The notes: generated by a model from the letters alone, not told the origin. A stretch of DNA of 36,538 nucleotides from Planctomycetaceae bacterium (GCA_002862205.1 PKCN01000073.1:1-36538); one strand, 5' to 3'. Shown: positions 6,993-15,183, counted from the first letter of the stretch. Program-made: numbers and translations.

Positions 6993-8042
6993 TCAATCAT
7001 CCACCACAGTACCGGGATCATCCATCGCTGTTCCATGATCAACCATGGTCTCGCCGGAAGCCGAGTCGGCTTCTCGGTTTGTTTTCCCTGCACCCGGGTC
7101 TTCCACCATTACCAGAGGTCCACGCCCATCTGACTGGGGGCAAGTCAGCAATACCATTTTGCGGCGTGTTCCCAAGTCGAGGAAGGCGACTCGAGTGATC
7201 GGTTTGATTCGTTTTTTGTCGACCAAATTAAGCAGACGCAACTCATCAGCTTCGCATGATTCAAGGGGCAACGAGACAAGCATCGTTCGCTTCTTGGTTT
7301 GGATCAAATAAACCCCGTCACCAGTCACGTCCAGTTCATTGTCGACAGGCCGAAAACCGAAATGCTTTCCGATCAGATCAAGCTTTTCATCACCTTGACA
7401 GCCCGCAAACTTCTTCATGAATTCTGGGGGAAAATCGGCCGAGCAAGCCGGTCGTTGAGGGCCGCTGGTACCTGCGGCGTAGACGTCTTGCGAGTTTTCC
7501 GCCAGAGGTCCTTCATCGATTGAATCAAAATCGGAATACGAATCCAGCCCGGCGTCACTGCCACTTGCGTCACTGCCACTTGCGTCACTGCCACTTGCGT
7601 CACTGCCACTTGCGTCACTGCCACTTGCATCACTGCTGCCCTGCAAAGCCTCATCGACCGCTGTTGCTGCACTAGGCGAAGTGGCAGATGGGTCGGCATC
7701 AGTTTGCCGCGCGCGTCGCACAGCCTCTCTTTCTGAGAGTTTGTTGAGAGCAGGTAGAATTTCATCAAAAGCATCCAGTGTTTCCTGTGCTTTTTCCTGC
7801 TTACGTTTTACTTTCTTGACTTGGCGATCACGATCCTTTGCTTTGGGATCAATCGCTTTCTCAGGGTCCTGCCTCAACACACGATGCCTGCTCTCCGCAA
7901 AACTCGCTCTCGCTTCTGTCATCTTCAGAAGCGAAGCTGCCATTTTCCGTTCAACAAACAGCGTCCGCGCATCCAACACAGCAACAGCGCATCGACTGCC
8001 TCGCAGCAACTTGTAGAGGTCCTGAAAATCATCTGCATCCAT
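6993..8042 (-). CDS. Hypothetical protein with helical N-domain, SDASG repeat linker and C-terminal globular domain
   Basis: A 349-residue protein that I do not recognise. Residues 1-115 are predicted mostly helical and strongly charged (MTEARASFAESRHRVLRQ, then DRDRQVKKVKRKQEKAQETL), consistent with a coiled coil. Residues ~115-190 are a Ser/Asp/Ala-rich linker containing five to six copies of SDASG (137-164). Residues ~200-325 look globular and beta-rich (FAGCQGDEKLDLIGKHFGF, GDGVYLIQTKKRTMLVSLPL, TRVAFLDLGTRRKMVLLTC), and the tail is acidic. There is no signal peptide or membrane span. The short hydrophobic run GSRCAVAVLDARTLFVERK starts at about residue 15. Two folded parts joined by a flexible linker suggest a cytoplasmic scaffolding or adaptor protein; that is inference. 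It is a single gene with no obvious operon partner. Confidence 0.65.
   Translation of the reverse strand: MDADDFQDLYKLLRGSRCAVAVLDARTLFVERKMAASLLKMTEARASFAESRHRVLRQDPEKAIDPKAKDRDRQVKKVKRKQEKAQETLDAFDEILPALNKLSEREAVRRARQTDADPSATSPSAATAVDEALQGSSDASGSDASGSDASGSDASGSDASGSDAGLDSYSDFDSIDEGPLAENSQDVYAAGTSGPQRPACSADFPPEFMKKFAGCQGDEKLDLIGKHFGFRPVDNELDVTGDGVYLIQTKKRTMLVSLPLESCEADELRLLNLVDKKRIKPITRVAFLDLGTRRKMVLLTCPQSDGRGPLVMVEDPGAGKTNREADSASGETMVDHGTAMDDPGTVVDD
7552..7626. repeat. 15-bp in-frame tandem repeat, 5 copies (SDASG)
   Basis: gcgtcactgccactt is repeated perfectly from 7552, 7567, 7582, 7597 and 7612, followed by a degenerate copy to about 7641. On the minus strand it encodes SDASG in the linker of the hypothetical protein at 6993-8042. 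Perfect identity at third codon positions points to recent copy-number change. Confidence 0.95.
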
Positions 8043-8412
8043 TTTCTTTACCTGCTCACCCCGTTGCCTTCACGACGTCACTACGACGATCCGAAAACCG
8101 CCTGATCACCCATGCCACCAACGAGGTGACTGGCATCAAGTGCTGGATGCTGCAATGCCACAACACAGTGGTTCTGGCGAACAGCAAAGCCTGAGGGACT
8201 TAGCAAGATTTGACGCTTTGGGCAGAGCCACTGGGTTCAGGCTCGAAACATCGTACCGCATCACTGAGCGGGATGCCCCGCCCCCCGATTGGTGGAGATA
8301 CCTTTGATCTTTGGCTGACACGAGACTTTTCAACATCCCTCAACCGATTGAGCGTCGGGCTCAAGTGAGCCCCGCAGCAGTTCTGGGAAACACAGCCATG
8401 CTGGCCACTGCC
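8043..8412. other. 370-bp gap with no recognisable gene
   Basis: It lies between the start of the 349-aa hypothetical gene and the end of the SMUG1 gene, both on the minus strand. The open frames in it are short and biased like non-coding DNA. The only local structure I see is gcggg-atg-cccgc-type pairing near 8269-8282. It presumably holds the promoter for the gene at 6993-8042. Confidence 0.4.
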
Positions 8413-9171
8413 TTACCAAATCCCTGCGTCTTGGAATTGCTTGGTCGCGGTTCCAGCCCAATCTCGATTTGCGGCAGGCGATGCCGGGCTTGGATGAAGA
8501 ATGCGGGCCAATTGTGCCTCATACCCAGCTTTGTCCATCGTGCGTTCCAGACACTTTTCTGCGTACGCCCCCACTCCCACTACGATTTTTGGACGTAGCA
8601 CGTGAAAGACACGCGTCAGGTGCCGTTGGCAAGCTTCATCCAACAGCTGTCGTTCGGCCAGCGGCAACTTATCAGGGGTTCGATTTCGTGCGCTCTGCTC
8701 CATGAAAACCAGTGGACAATAATTTGCGATGAAGTGTTCTGCAAAAAATTCGTCTGGGTGAGGATACCGTTCTTGAAACAACCCCCAGAGCCTACGTCCA
8801 CTCACTTCGCTCCGCTCAGATTCAAATCCGAGAACGGGTCGCTTGGGGTGCATTTTGGGCGGCGTCTTCACAGGCACATTGATCCCAATCCAATCCCGCA
8901 CAGCATTCACTTCTCCAAAAGGAACCCCCGTTTGCGCCATTCCCCAAGGGCCTGGATTCATGCCCAGCAACAGCACACGAACGCCATCGTCATTAATGCG
9001 TGACAAATACAACTCATGAGCATGCCATGCATAACGCAGCGGGTTATACACATGGGTAACCGGCTCTGCAAAAGACAGGGCATCCACTTCTCGCCGCAAC
9101 CGTTTTGCAGCGGCTATGAGTTTTTTCCTTGCACCCGACACAGTTGCCTCCATCACACATCTACGTTTCAT
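8413..9171 (-). CDS. SMUG1-type uracil-DNA glycosylase
   Basis: Removes uracil (and in characterised relatives related oxidised or deaminated bases) from DNA to start base-excision repair. The 252-residue protein carries the SMUG1 motif 1 almost letter for letter, GMNPGPWGMAQTGVPFGEV (70-88), with Asn72 in the catalytic position and Phe85 as the base-stacking residue; one Phe of the vertebrate motif is Trp here. Motif 2 is HPSPASPAANRDW (226-238) with the conserved His. Between them, YCPLVFMEQSARNRTPDKLP is another region typical of the family. SMUG1 is known mainly from animals and a patchy set of bacteria. The start could be at 9171 or at the ATG at 9153 (MEATVSG), as neither has a clear ribosome binding site. 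It is a single gene, with the neighbour on the same strand 118 bp upstream. Confidence 0.9.
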   Translation of the reverse strand: MKRRCVMEATVSGARKKLIAAAKRLRREVDALSFAEPVTHVYNPLRYAWHAHELYLSRINDDGVRVLLLGMNPGPWGMAQTGVPFGEVNAVRDWIGINVPVKTPPKMHPKRPVLGFESERSEVSGRRLWGLFQERYPHPDEFFAEHFIANYCPLVFMEQSARNRTPDKLPLAERQLLDEACQRHLTRVFHVLRPKIVVGVGAYAEKCLERTMDKAGYEAQLARILHPSPASPAANRDWAGTATKQFQDAGIW

Positions 9172-9289
9172 CTACGCCACCGGAACACCAATGTAACGCG
9201 CCAAAAAATCAATGCATCCCACAACGAAACCGGCTGAATTGCAAGATTTGGGAAACAGGCAAGCGTCACATCCCAACCACAAGCACGTG

Positions 9290-10018
9290 CTAGACACCGA
9301 GATACTCTTCGACGGCATCGCGGATCACAGCGGCATCAACCTGCCTTGCGGACCACTTCTGCACAGCGCGTTTCAGAACCCCAATTTGCAAATCGCAATC
9401 AGTCAATACTTGATATCCCAACTCCTTGATGCGACTCTGGAGCGGATGGCAGTTCGAGAGATCGATTACGACAGTGGAACCATCGTTTGCCGGCCACTCA
9501 TCAAGCTCCAGTTCTGGTGGTCCACTCAAATCGTCCAGCACAAGAATCGCCTGGGCTGCTTCGATCGTTTCTGGCTTGACGTTCCCGGAGACCTTCTGCA
9601 CCCCGAGTGATTTGGTATCCCAAGACTCGTTTCCCCCGCAATTTCCAAAACAGAGCCTTTCCCCCTCATCTCTGGACGCAAGCTGCTCGACAACCCACAA
9701 CAGGCGTTCATCACTGCCAGCAAATCGCCCATCCTCTCCACGAACAAGACAATCGATCACAGCCCCCTCACATCCACTCTCTTCGGCATACCAAGCCGAT
9801 GCTGCTTGCCTGACACTCGGATCAATCAGAACACCGCTGATTCCGGTGACGGCAAAGCCATTGAGAGCCGCAGCGATGTCGTTTGGCGACACGTCGAAGG
9901 AAAGCACACGCCAATCAAGCCCGAGTGCAGCAATCGCCCGCTCCAAAGCGAATTGCGAAGGATTTCCGGCAATCGGGTTTCCAATTACGGTCAATAAAGG
10001 TTCAGTTGTACCGTGCAT
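9290..10018 (-). CDS. Shikimate-dehydrogenase-like protein lacking the catalytic motif
   Basis: A 242-residue homologue of AroE that probably does not catalyse the usual reaction. The N-terminal half follows the shikimate-binding domain: TVIGNPIAGNPSQFALERA (10-28) aligns with VIG.PI.HSLSP..HN.A, ALGLDWRVLSFDVSPNDIAAAL with the family's second strand-helix, and GISGVLIDPSVRQAA (59-73) with G..G.NVT.P.K. The invariant lysine and the NVT of that motif are gone, and the Ser pair of SLSP is not conserved. GAVIDCLVRGEDGRFAGSDE (85-104) stands where GA.NT....G...G.NTD is expected, so the second catalytic Asp region is also altered. The Rossmann half is weak (ILVLDDLSG), without a clean GxGGxx. It could be a structural or regulatory paralogue. 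A sequencing-error explanation is unlikely because several separate motifs differ. Confidence 0.65.
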   Translation of the reverse strand: MHGTTEPLLTVIGNPIAGNPSQFALERAIAALGLDWRVLSFDVSPNDIAAALNGFAVTGISGVLIDPSVRQAASAWYAEESGCEGAVIDCLVRGEDGRFAGSDERLLWVVEQLASRDEGERLCFGNCGGNESWDTKSLGVQKVSGNVKPETIEAAQAILVLDDLSGPPELELDEWPANDGSTVVIDLSNCHPLQSRIKELGYQVLTDCDLQIGVLKRAVQKWSARQVDAAVIRDAVEEYLGV

Positions 10019-10102
10019 GTTGACAGCGACAGGAGTGGAATACCGTGTTAATGTGGGAGGTGGGAAAAAGACAGTCGCCGCAAAGCAGCCAGTTGAATTT
10101 TC

Positions 10103-10975
10103 ATGTCAACATACCGTAGTCCGAGCATCAATGGCATGACGGTTGTAATCGTCGCGGGCTGGCTGATACTGAATCTGCTGCTATTCCTGTTGCTCGGTTC
10201 TTCGGGCAAGCCTTCTGAAATCCCCACGGCCACACTGATCAACGCGTCAACACCACTCGTGGTCAATACAACAGGCCGCAACTGGATGGCTGGCACTGCT
10301 TTGGGACTCATTGCCTCAATTTCCTGGCTCGCAACCAGCGTCAGCAACCCCTTTGCCCGGTTCTTGATCCGTATCATGACCGCGATTGGGTGTGTGGCTC
10401 TGCTCACCTTTTTTAGCACACCTGATTTTCTCCGCCATGCAGTCAGCATCAGTGGTCTGATTCTGGTACAGCCCTTTGTTTTCCTGGCCTTAGCCATTCC
10501 TGACTGGACGATCTCGCTCAGTCTGGTCACGCCCCCCCCCGGGCTGAATCAGGAAGCAGAGGCAGGCCAGAAGCCAAAGATTCCGCAGTTTCACGTTGGA
10601 GAGCTCATCACTCTTACAACACTGGTCGCCTTGCTGCTCGCAGCAAGTAGGCAATACACACCCCCGGTCGCTAGCCTGGTGTATTGGCCTGTCTTGATCG
10701 GCAGCTGGTTCTTGCTGCAAACAATTGCTGCGTTCACGATTCGCTTGGTAATGTTTCGTCAACTTCAGGTGCTCGTCTTACTGGTACCGATAGTGGTTTT
10801 CACGATTGTCGGGCTGGCCAATGCCCAAGGATTCGTATCCGAAGCTCCCGGTCTGACTGGCGTCTACTCTCAACTTTACAGTTTTCTGGTAGCTGGCTTC
10901 CTCTGCAGTATCGCAGTTCTCTCATTGGCAGGTGGTCCCAAACTGGAGCAAAATCCAAATGCCGGCAGAAACTAA
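10103..10975 (+). CDS. Multi-pass membrane protein of unknown function
   Basis: A 290-residue integral membrane protein with about eight hydrophobic segments: roughly 13-31, 63-82, 88-103, 114-135, 168-181, 190-210, 222-240 and 256-276. The longest non-membrane parts are the loop at 32-60 (GKPSEIPTATLINASTP) and a Pro/Gln/Lys-rich loop near 143-165 (PPPGLNQEAEAGQKPKIPQF). No conserved charged residue inside a membrane segment points to a transporter, and I recognise no family. It is divergent from the AroE-like gene, with an 84-bp spacer. The in-frame ATG at 10136 (MTVVIVAGW) is an alternative start. Its short distance from the exported-protein/TolC pair (223 bp) leaves a functional link open but unproven. 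Confidence 0.7.
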   Translation: MSTYRSPSINGMTVVIVAGWLILNLLLFLLLGSSGKPSEIPTATLINASTPLVVNTTGRNWMAGTALGLIASISWLATSVSNPFARFLIRIMTAIGCVALLTFFSTPDFLRHAVSISGLILVQPFVFLALAIPDWTISLSLVTPPPGLNQEAEAGQKPKIPQFHVGELITLTTLVALLLAASRQYTPPVASLVYWPVLIGSWFLLQTIAAFTIRLVMFRQLQVLVLLVPIVVFTIVGLANAQGFVSEAPGLTGVYSQLYSFLVAGFLCSIAVLSLAGGPKLEQNPNAGRN

Positions 10976-11198
10976 ACGCTGGCGATCAAACAACGATTGT
11001 CTTGAGGCGAGAATCGACAGGCAAGCAGCATCGTTGAAATGTCACCCCGATCTGCAGAACCGTTAATTTAGGTAGCAACGTCACGCCGGTGGTACTGGTC
11101 AGACGAAACTTCTCAAGAGGTGTTGCAGCAACTGCTGCAGTTTCACGCCTCAAACGCCATTTGTTTCCCGACATTTTCTAGCTTCCCCGGTATTTGTC

Positions 11199-11783
11199 AT
11201 GCGCTGGTTGATTGTTGCCACTGTGATTGCGTGCCTTTCTTCAACACTACTTGCCGACCATCCAGATAAGGCAAATCATCCTGTACATCCGCGAATCGAT
11301 GTGATTGGCCCGTTGGGAAACTGGCTGCCACCATCCTACCGACGCCGTTACAACCGCCCCAGTAATTTCGCCGGCAAGATTTCCTATTACATCGCGCCTA
11401 GCAGTCTTGAGGCGATGTCTTGGCAAGCCTCAAAACAACGCGACGCTTACAAAGACCATAAGCCTCGGACGGTGATGCACTATTTCTACCCCAAGCCATG
11501 GGAAGCACTCCGCACGGGCCCCCGGATTGATACTCTCAACTTGGGGGACACAAATACGATGCCTTCTGCGTTACCTGCATTTCAGGCTGACGAGACACTG
11601 CAAGATGCGATTCAGAAAGAAGACGAGCTACTGCGGGAACTGGAAGCGAGCCCCGAGGAAGGTGCTTCCCCCTCGGATCACCCACCCTTGCCAGGAATTG
11701 GCAGCATCAAGGGTCCGGTGCAACAACTGATCGAAGGGGACAAGATTCCTCAACCCATCGTTGCGCCCGAATCTGTCAAGTAG
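11199..11783 (+). CDS. Exported protein of planctomycete type preceding a TolC-like gene
   Basis: A 194-residue protein with a short signal peptide (MRWLIVATVIACLSSTLLA, likely cleaved before DHPDK). The mature part has a distinctive core, PLGNWLPPSYRRRYNRP, KISYYIAPSSLEAMSWQ and VMHYFYPKPWEALRTGPR, that I associate with planctomycete genomes, and a Glu/Pro-rich C-terminus. No catalytic motif is visible. It lies upstream of the outer-membrane efflux gene on the same strand, 347 bp apart, with a possible weak terminator between, so co-transcription is uncertain. An accessory role at the outer membrane is inference from position only. Confidence 0.7.
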   Translation: MRWLIVATVIACLSSTLLADHPDKANHPVHPRIDVIGPLGNWLPPSYRRRYNRPSNFAGKISYYIAPSSLEAMSWQASKQRDAYKDHKPRTVMHYFYPKPWEALRTGPRIDTLNLGDTNTMPSALPAFQADETLQDAIQKEDELLRELEASPEEGASPSDHPPLPGIGSIKGPVQQLIEGDKIPQPIVAPESVK

Positions 11784-12130
11784 CTCTGTGTGAACTGACC
11801 AAACGCAGAGGGCAGGCTCCTGAACTTCTGGATGATCATCATGTGGGTGCCATTGCCGCCAATAGCGGTTAGATCGATGGTGCCCCACAGAGCAACAAAA
11901 AAGTGATCCACTTTTTTTTGTAGAACCGTCAAAGTTTAACACCTGAGGCTCCGATACAACCTCTTGGACGAGGTTAACTCGGTTCTCTGGTTTCATTTTG
12001 ATGACCAGAGCGACAGGAGAAAACATCGTGGGGGGCTTCCACACTCGGCCAGTACGGGAACACGCTAAATCGCGCTGTGCGATGAAATCATGGTGTGTTT
12101 CACGACGGCACGACCCCGGAAGTCCAGCGG
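11784..12130. other. 347-bp spacer with an A/T-flanked palindrome
   Basis: aaaaaagtg (11897-11905) - atc - cacttttttt (from 11909) is a perfect 9-bp inverted repeat followed by T residues. It is a possible weak bidirectional terminator for the gene ending at 11783, although only three of the nine pairs include G or C. The rest, including the stretch just ahead of the TolC-like gene, shows no gene that I can support. Confidence 0.45.
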
Positions 12131-14530
12131 ATGAGTCGCTCGCTTTTAAAACAAACTACCTATTTGCAGTTGTTGCTGACCATCCTGTTGGCAACCGGAT
12201 GTGCACCCACGCAGCCGTTCTTTCTGCATGAATCGCCCGATTTGCAGCACTATCTCAATAGTGCCACGCAGATTGAATATCCCGATGTTGAAGTCGAGAG
12301 TTTGGCGGAGACAACGGAGTCACAACGCCCACTTTCCATTGGCAACCATGACTATCAGTTTTGGGATCTGACGGTTGAAGACTGCGTCTCAATCGCTCTC
12401 CAAAACGCAAAGTTTTTCGTCACGACCAGTGGCAACGCCGAATTCCGCCAGAACATCGCAGCTCAATTCACGAGTGCTTCTGCCGACCAGTTGGGCAGCA
12501 TCTACGATGTTGCAATCCAACAGGCCACCACTCAGTCCATCCCGTTAACGGTCGATGGGAACGGCAATCGGGTTCTGCCTCGTGGTGTCCAGCGGGCAAA
12601 TCAGATCGGTGGCGTTGAAGACGCACTTTCTGAATTCGATGCACAGGCAAGTTCATTCTTTGACTACAGCACAACCGACAGGCCCCGAAACACCGGCAGC
12701 AGTTCTGTTTCACGAACATTGTTTCGTGGTCAAGACGCAACTCAGCAAAGTGCCATCAGCAAACGTTTCGCTACAGGCAGCGTGGCGACCTTACGCCAAC
12801 AGGTCATTTACTCACGAAACAATCTGCCTTTGGACCAACCGCAATCGGCGGCGAGACAGGTCTCCAGCGACTGGACCGCTACTCTGGAAGCACAGATTCA
12901 ACAGCCTTTGATGCGAAACCGCGGAACGCTCGTGAACCGAATCCCAGTCGTGCTTGCCAGTCTGAATGAGGACGTCTCAATCACGGATTTTGAGGTCCAA
13001 GTCCGCAACCTGGTGCGTGATGTCGAGGTTGCCTACTGGAACCTCTACGTCGCCTATCGAAGTGTGAATGCAGCGATCATCGGGCGTAATAGTGCCATTG
13101 CAACAGCCAAGTTTGCCAAGCTGAACTACGACAACGGTACAGGAACAAAGCAGGAACTGGCTCAAGCTGAGGAACAATACTATGGTTTTCGGGCACGACT
13201 CTCATCAGCTCTCGCTGGATCCAACATGCCGGGTGATGACCGCTTTGGTGTGTATGGCTACGAGCGTGTGATGCGAGAACTGATGGGTCTGGCTGCCACC
13301 GATGGACGCCTGATTCGCCCCATTCAGGAACCCAGTCTTGCACGACTGGAATTCGACTGGAACGAGAGCGTCGTCCAGATGCTGTACCTGAGCCCTGAAC
13401 TGCGAAAAGCAAAGACCTTCATCAAGCAGCGTGAACTGGAACAGGTATCCGCCAAGAACCAGATTCTGCCCGAAGTCAACCTGTCACTGCTGTATCGTTG
13501 GGTGGGTGTGGGTGACACCTTGGGCCCTCCCCGACGCCGCGACCAGAAATTCCCGAGCCCCGGCAGCAGTGCTCTGAGCAGCCTGACCAGCGGTGACTAT
13601 CAGGAAGGTGTTGTCAGGCTGGAGATTACTCCGCCAGCAATCGGTGCCAGACGTGAACTGACCCGGATTCGCGGAACCCAACTGCGGCTTCAACAATCTC
13701 GTGCCTACTTGCAAGACGCAGAAAGGTTACTTGTCAGTCAGCTCAGCGATGCAGTCGCAAAATCAGCAACGCATTACCAACTCGTTCAAACCAACGCGAT
13801 GCGTTGGCAAGCCTCCGAGCAGGAAGTCGAAGCTCGCTTGGCGGAATACAAAGGTGGTCGTAGCCCGGTCAATGTTGTTCTGCAAAGCCAGCAGCGACGA
13901 GCAGATGCTCAAATCAGCTATTACCGGGCTCTGGGCGAATACAACAAATCAATCAACTATGTGGACTATCTCAAAGGCACGATGCTTGCCAACAACAATA
14001 TCACGCTGGCAGAAGGCCCTTGGAACAAGAAGGCATACTGGGATGCGTTGGAACGAGCCCGCGAGCGGAGTGCCGGTAAGCGACACTACGGTGGTGTCAC
14101 CCGGCCAGGTGTTGTTCGACGTGGACCTGTCCTGAGCGCGGAGAATGCATTGGAAATTGCGGGCGGCGGAACCTTGCTTGAGGAACAGCTTGAAAGCGAA
14201 GGAATCGGCACGGAGCAAGCGGATCAACTGCAAATGGAAATGCTGCCTTCGGGCCCGATTGAGGTCCAGGATACTCCTCTGAGCGAGCTTGGTTCATCAC
14301 AGAGCGAAATGCTGGCTCCTCAACGTGAACGGCGAGACACCGGGGCTCAGCCCACACCATTGCCGATGCCAAAGACAACCGCACCGCTCGACGTACCCAA
14401 CCAGTCGATTTTGAAGCCTAACAGTGCAGCCAAGCCACTTCAAACGATTGCCCCGATGAGTTACGAAACCGACTCCGAAATTGACTACTCTCCCGTTCCT
14501 GTCCCGAGAAAACCTCTGCCCCCCAAATAA
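12131..14530 (+). CDS. TolC/NodT-type outer-membrane efflux lipoprotein
   Basis: Outer-membrane channel component of an efflux or type-I-secretion-like system. I start at the ATG at 12131 (MSRSLLKQTTYLQLLLTILL), which puts a signal peptide and lipobox (LATGC, Cys24) at the N-terminus; the frame is open from 12095. The 799-residue product is much longer than the usual 420-500. DLTVEDCVSIALQNAKFF (about 92-109) is the family's first-repeat helix start. VRNLVRDVEVAYWNLYVAYR and YLSPELRKAKTFIKQRELE belong to the coiled-coil barrel, and RLAEYKGGRSPVNVVLQSQQR (from ~565) matches the second-repeat pattern. An insert of ~130 residues precedes the barrel, and the last ~150 residues are a Pro/Glu/Ser-rich tail with no homology that I can see. 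No membrane-fusion or pump gene is adjacent, so partners must lie elsewhere. Confidence 0.88.
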   Translation: MSRSLLKQTTYLQLLLTILLATGCAPTQPFFLHESPDLQHYLNSATQIEYPDVEVESLAETTESQRPLSIGNHDYQFWDLTVEDCVSIALQNAKFFVTTSGNAEFRQNIAAQFTSASADQLGSIYDVAIQQATTQSIPLTVDGNGNRVLPRGVQRANQIGGVEDALSEFDAQASSFFDYSTTDRPRNTGSSSVSRTLFRGQDATQQSAISKRFATGSVATLRQQVIYSRNNLPLDQPQSAARQVSSDWTATLEAQIQQPLMRNRGTLVNRIPVVLASLNEDVSITDFEVQVRNLVRDVEVAYWNLYVAYRSVNAAIIGRNSAIATAKFAKLNYDNGTGTKQELAQAEEQYYGFRARLSSALAGSNMPGDDRFGVYGYERVMRELMGLAATDGRLIRPIQEPSLARLEFDWNESVVQMLYLSPELRKAKTFIKQRELEQVSAKNQILPEVNLSLLYRWVGVGDTLGPPRRRDQKFPSPGSSALSSLTSGDYQEGVVRLEITPPAIGARRELTRIRGTQLRLQQSRAYLQDAERLLVSQLSDAVAKSATHYQLVQTNAMRWQASEQEVEARLAEYKGGRSPVNVVLQSQQRRADAQISYYRALGEYNKSINYVDYLKGTMLANNNITLAEGPWNKKAYWDALERARERSAGKRHYGGVTRPGVVRRGPVLSAENALEIAGGGTLLEEQLESEGIGTEQADQLQMEMLPSGPIEVQDTPLSELGSSQSEMLAPQRERRDTGAQPTPLPMPKTTAPLDVPNQSILKPNSAAKPLQTIAPMSYETDSEIDYSPVPVPRKPLPPK

Positions 14531-14564
14531 CAACACGTACCGCATTCCGTAGGGCGGAGGCTCT

Positions 14565-14604
14565 ACGAGGACTGCCCACTCGCGTCGGGAATGACAGTCC
14601 TCGT
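14565..14604 (+). terminator. First hairpin after the TolC-like gene
   Basis: acgaggactg (14565-14574) is perfectly complementary to cagtcctcgt (14595-14604), with a 20-base loop that can fold further (ccc/ggg). No T-run follows, so it may be a transcript-end stabiliser rather than a terminator. It starts beside a tccgtagggcgg motif (14546-14557) that recurs at 2529-2540, just after proC. Confidence 0.6.
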
Positions 14605-14612
14605 AAACGAAC

Positions 14613-14647
14613 AGCTCGAGTTTTGCCATTTGGCAACTCGAGCTTTT
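14613..14647 (+). terminator. Rho-independent terminator of the TolC-like gene
   Basis: agctcgag (14613-14620) pairs with ctcgagct (14637-14644). After a two-base bulge, ttgcca (14623-14628) pairs with tggcaa (14631-14636), giving 14 paired bases around a two-base loop, followed by ttt. This stable hairpin lies 83 bp after the stop codon. Confidence 0.8.
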
Positions 14648-14735
14648 CGTCGTTTCCTCAAGCTGCTCTCAAAGTAGTCAGCAATTCCATCGCTTGAGCA
14701 GGGCAGAAGCCAATCGGCACCTCGGTTCAACTGCC

Positions 14736-14773
14736 GCACTGACTGCCTGACTGACTGACTGCCTGACTGCCTG
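14736..14773. repeat. Imperfect gact/gcct tetranucleotide repeat
   Basis: A 38-bp run of alternating gact and gcct units (for example gactgcctgactgactgact) lies in the 380-bp gap 14531-14910. Apart from the two hairpins described separately, that gap contains no gene I can support. Confidence 0.85.
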
Positions 14774-14910
14774 TAAGCGAGAAAAGCACAAGAGAGCTGC
14801 CTGTCGCCGAAGTCCGGACAAGGTTGAGTCGATAAGCCTTGTTCGGAGATTGGGTCCATCAATACCGCAAACTGAGATCACAAACGAGACACCACTGAAA
14901 CGTACTCCAA

Positions 14911-15183
14911 TCAAACAGCCGTCAATTCTGGTCCTGCCTCACTGAGTGGAGCAGGCATTAAAACATCGCAGGCTGGAACCAGCCGAATATTCTTGCATCT
15001 GGACAGTTGAAACTGGCGAGGTTGTTCGCGGCACAAGCAGAGCCCCAAGAATCGATAGCTACCCATGAATCGAATCGGGCTCACAAAACGATGGGTCCGA
15101 TTGCCCTTAGCGTCGGCATAATCCATTTCGATCACGTAACGGTCGGAATCCTGCATGGCACGGCGGAGAATACGGTTCATCAT
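14911..15183 (-). CDS. Small WYL-like domain protein (90 aa)
   Basis: The 90-residue protein matches the core pattern of a WYL domain: a strand pair YVIEMDYADAKGNRTHRFVSP (about 16-36), then IRFMGSYRFLGLCLCR (37-52) in the position of the P..L....g.wYl.a.c segment, and RQFQLSRCKNIRL (56-68) in that of R.FrldRi..v. In canonical WYL proteins this domain follows a helix-turn-helix and binds nucleic acid or nucleotide ligands; here no DNA-binding part is present, so it is a stand-alone sensor-type or shortened protein. The central WYL tripeptide itself is replaced by RFL. The start is one of two adjacent ATGs (15183 or 15180). Single gene; function unknown. Confidence 0.65.
   Translation of the reverse strand: MMNRILRRAMQDSDRYVIEMDYADAKGNRTHRFVSPIRFMGSYRFLGLCLCREQPRQFQLSRCKNIRLVPACDVLMPAPLSEAGPELTAV

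Noticed and set aside
9426-10139. 237-codon plus-strand frame antisense to the AroE-like gene
   Set aside because: It is Ser/Pro/Thr-rich without motifs, while the opposite strand carries a recognisable fold.
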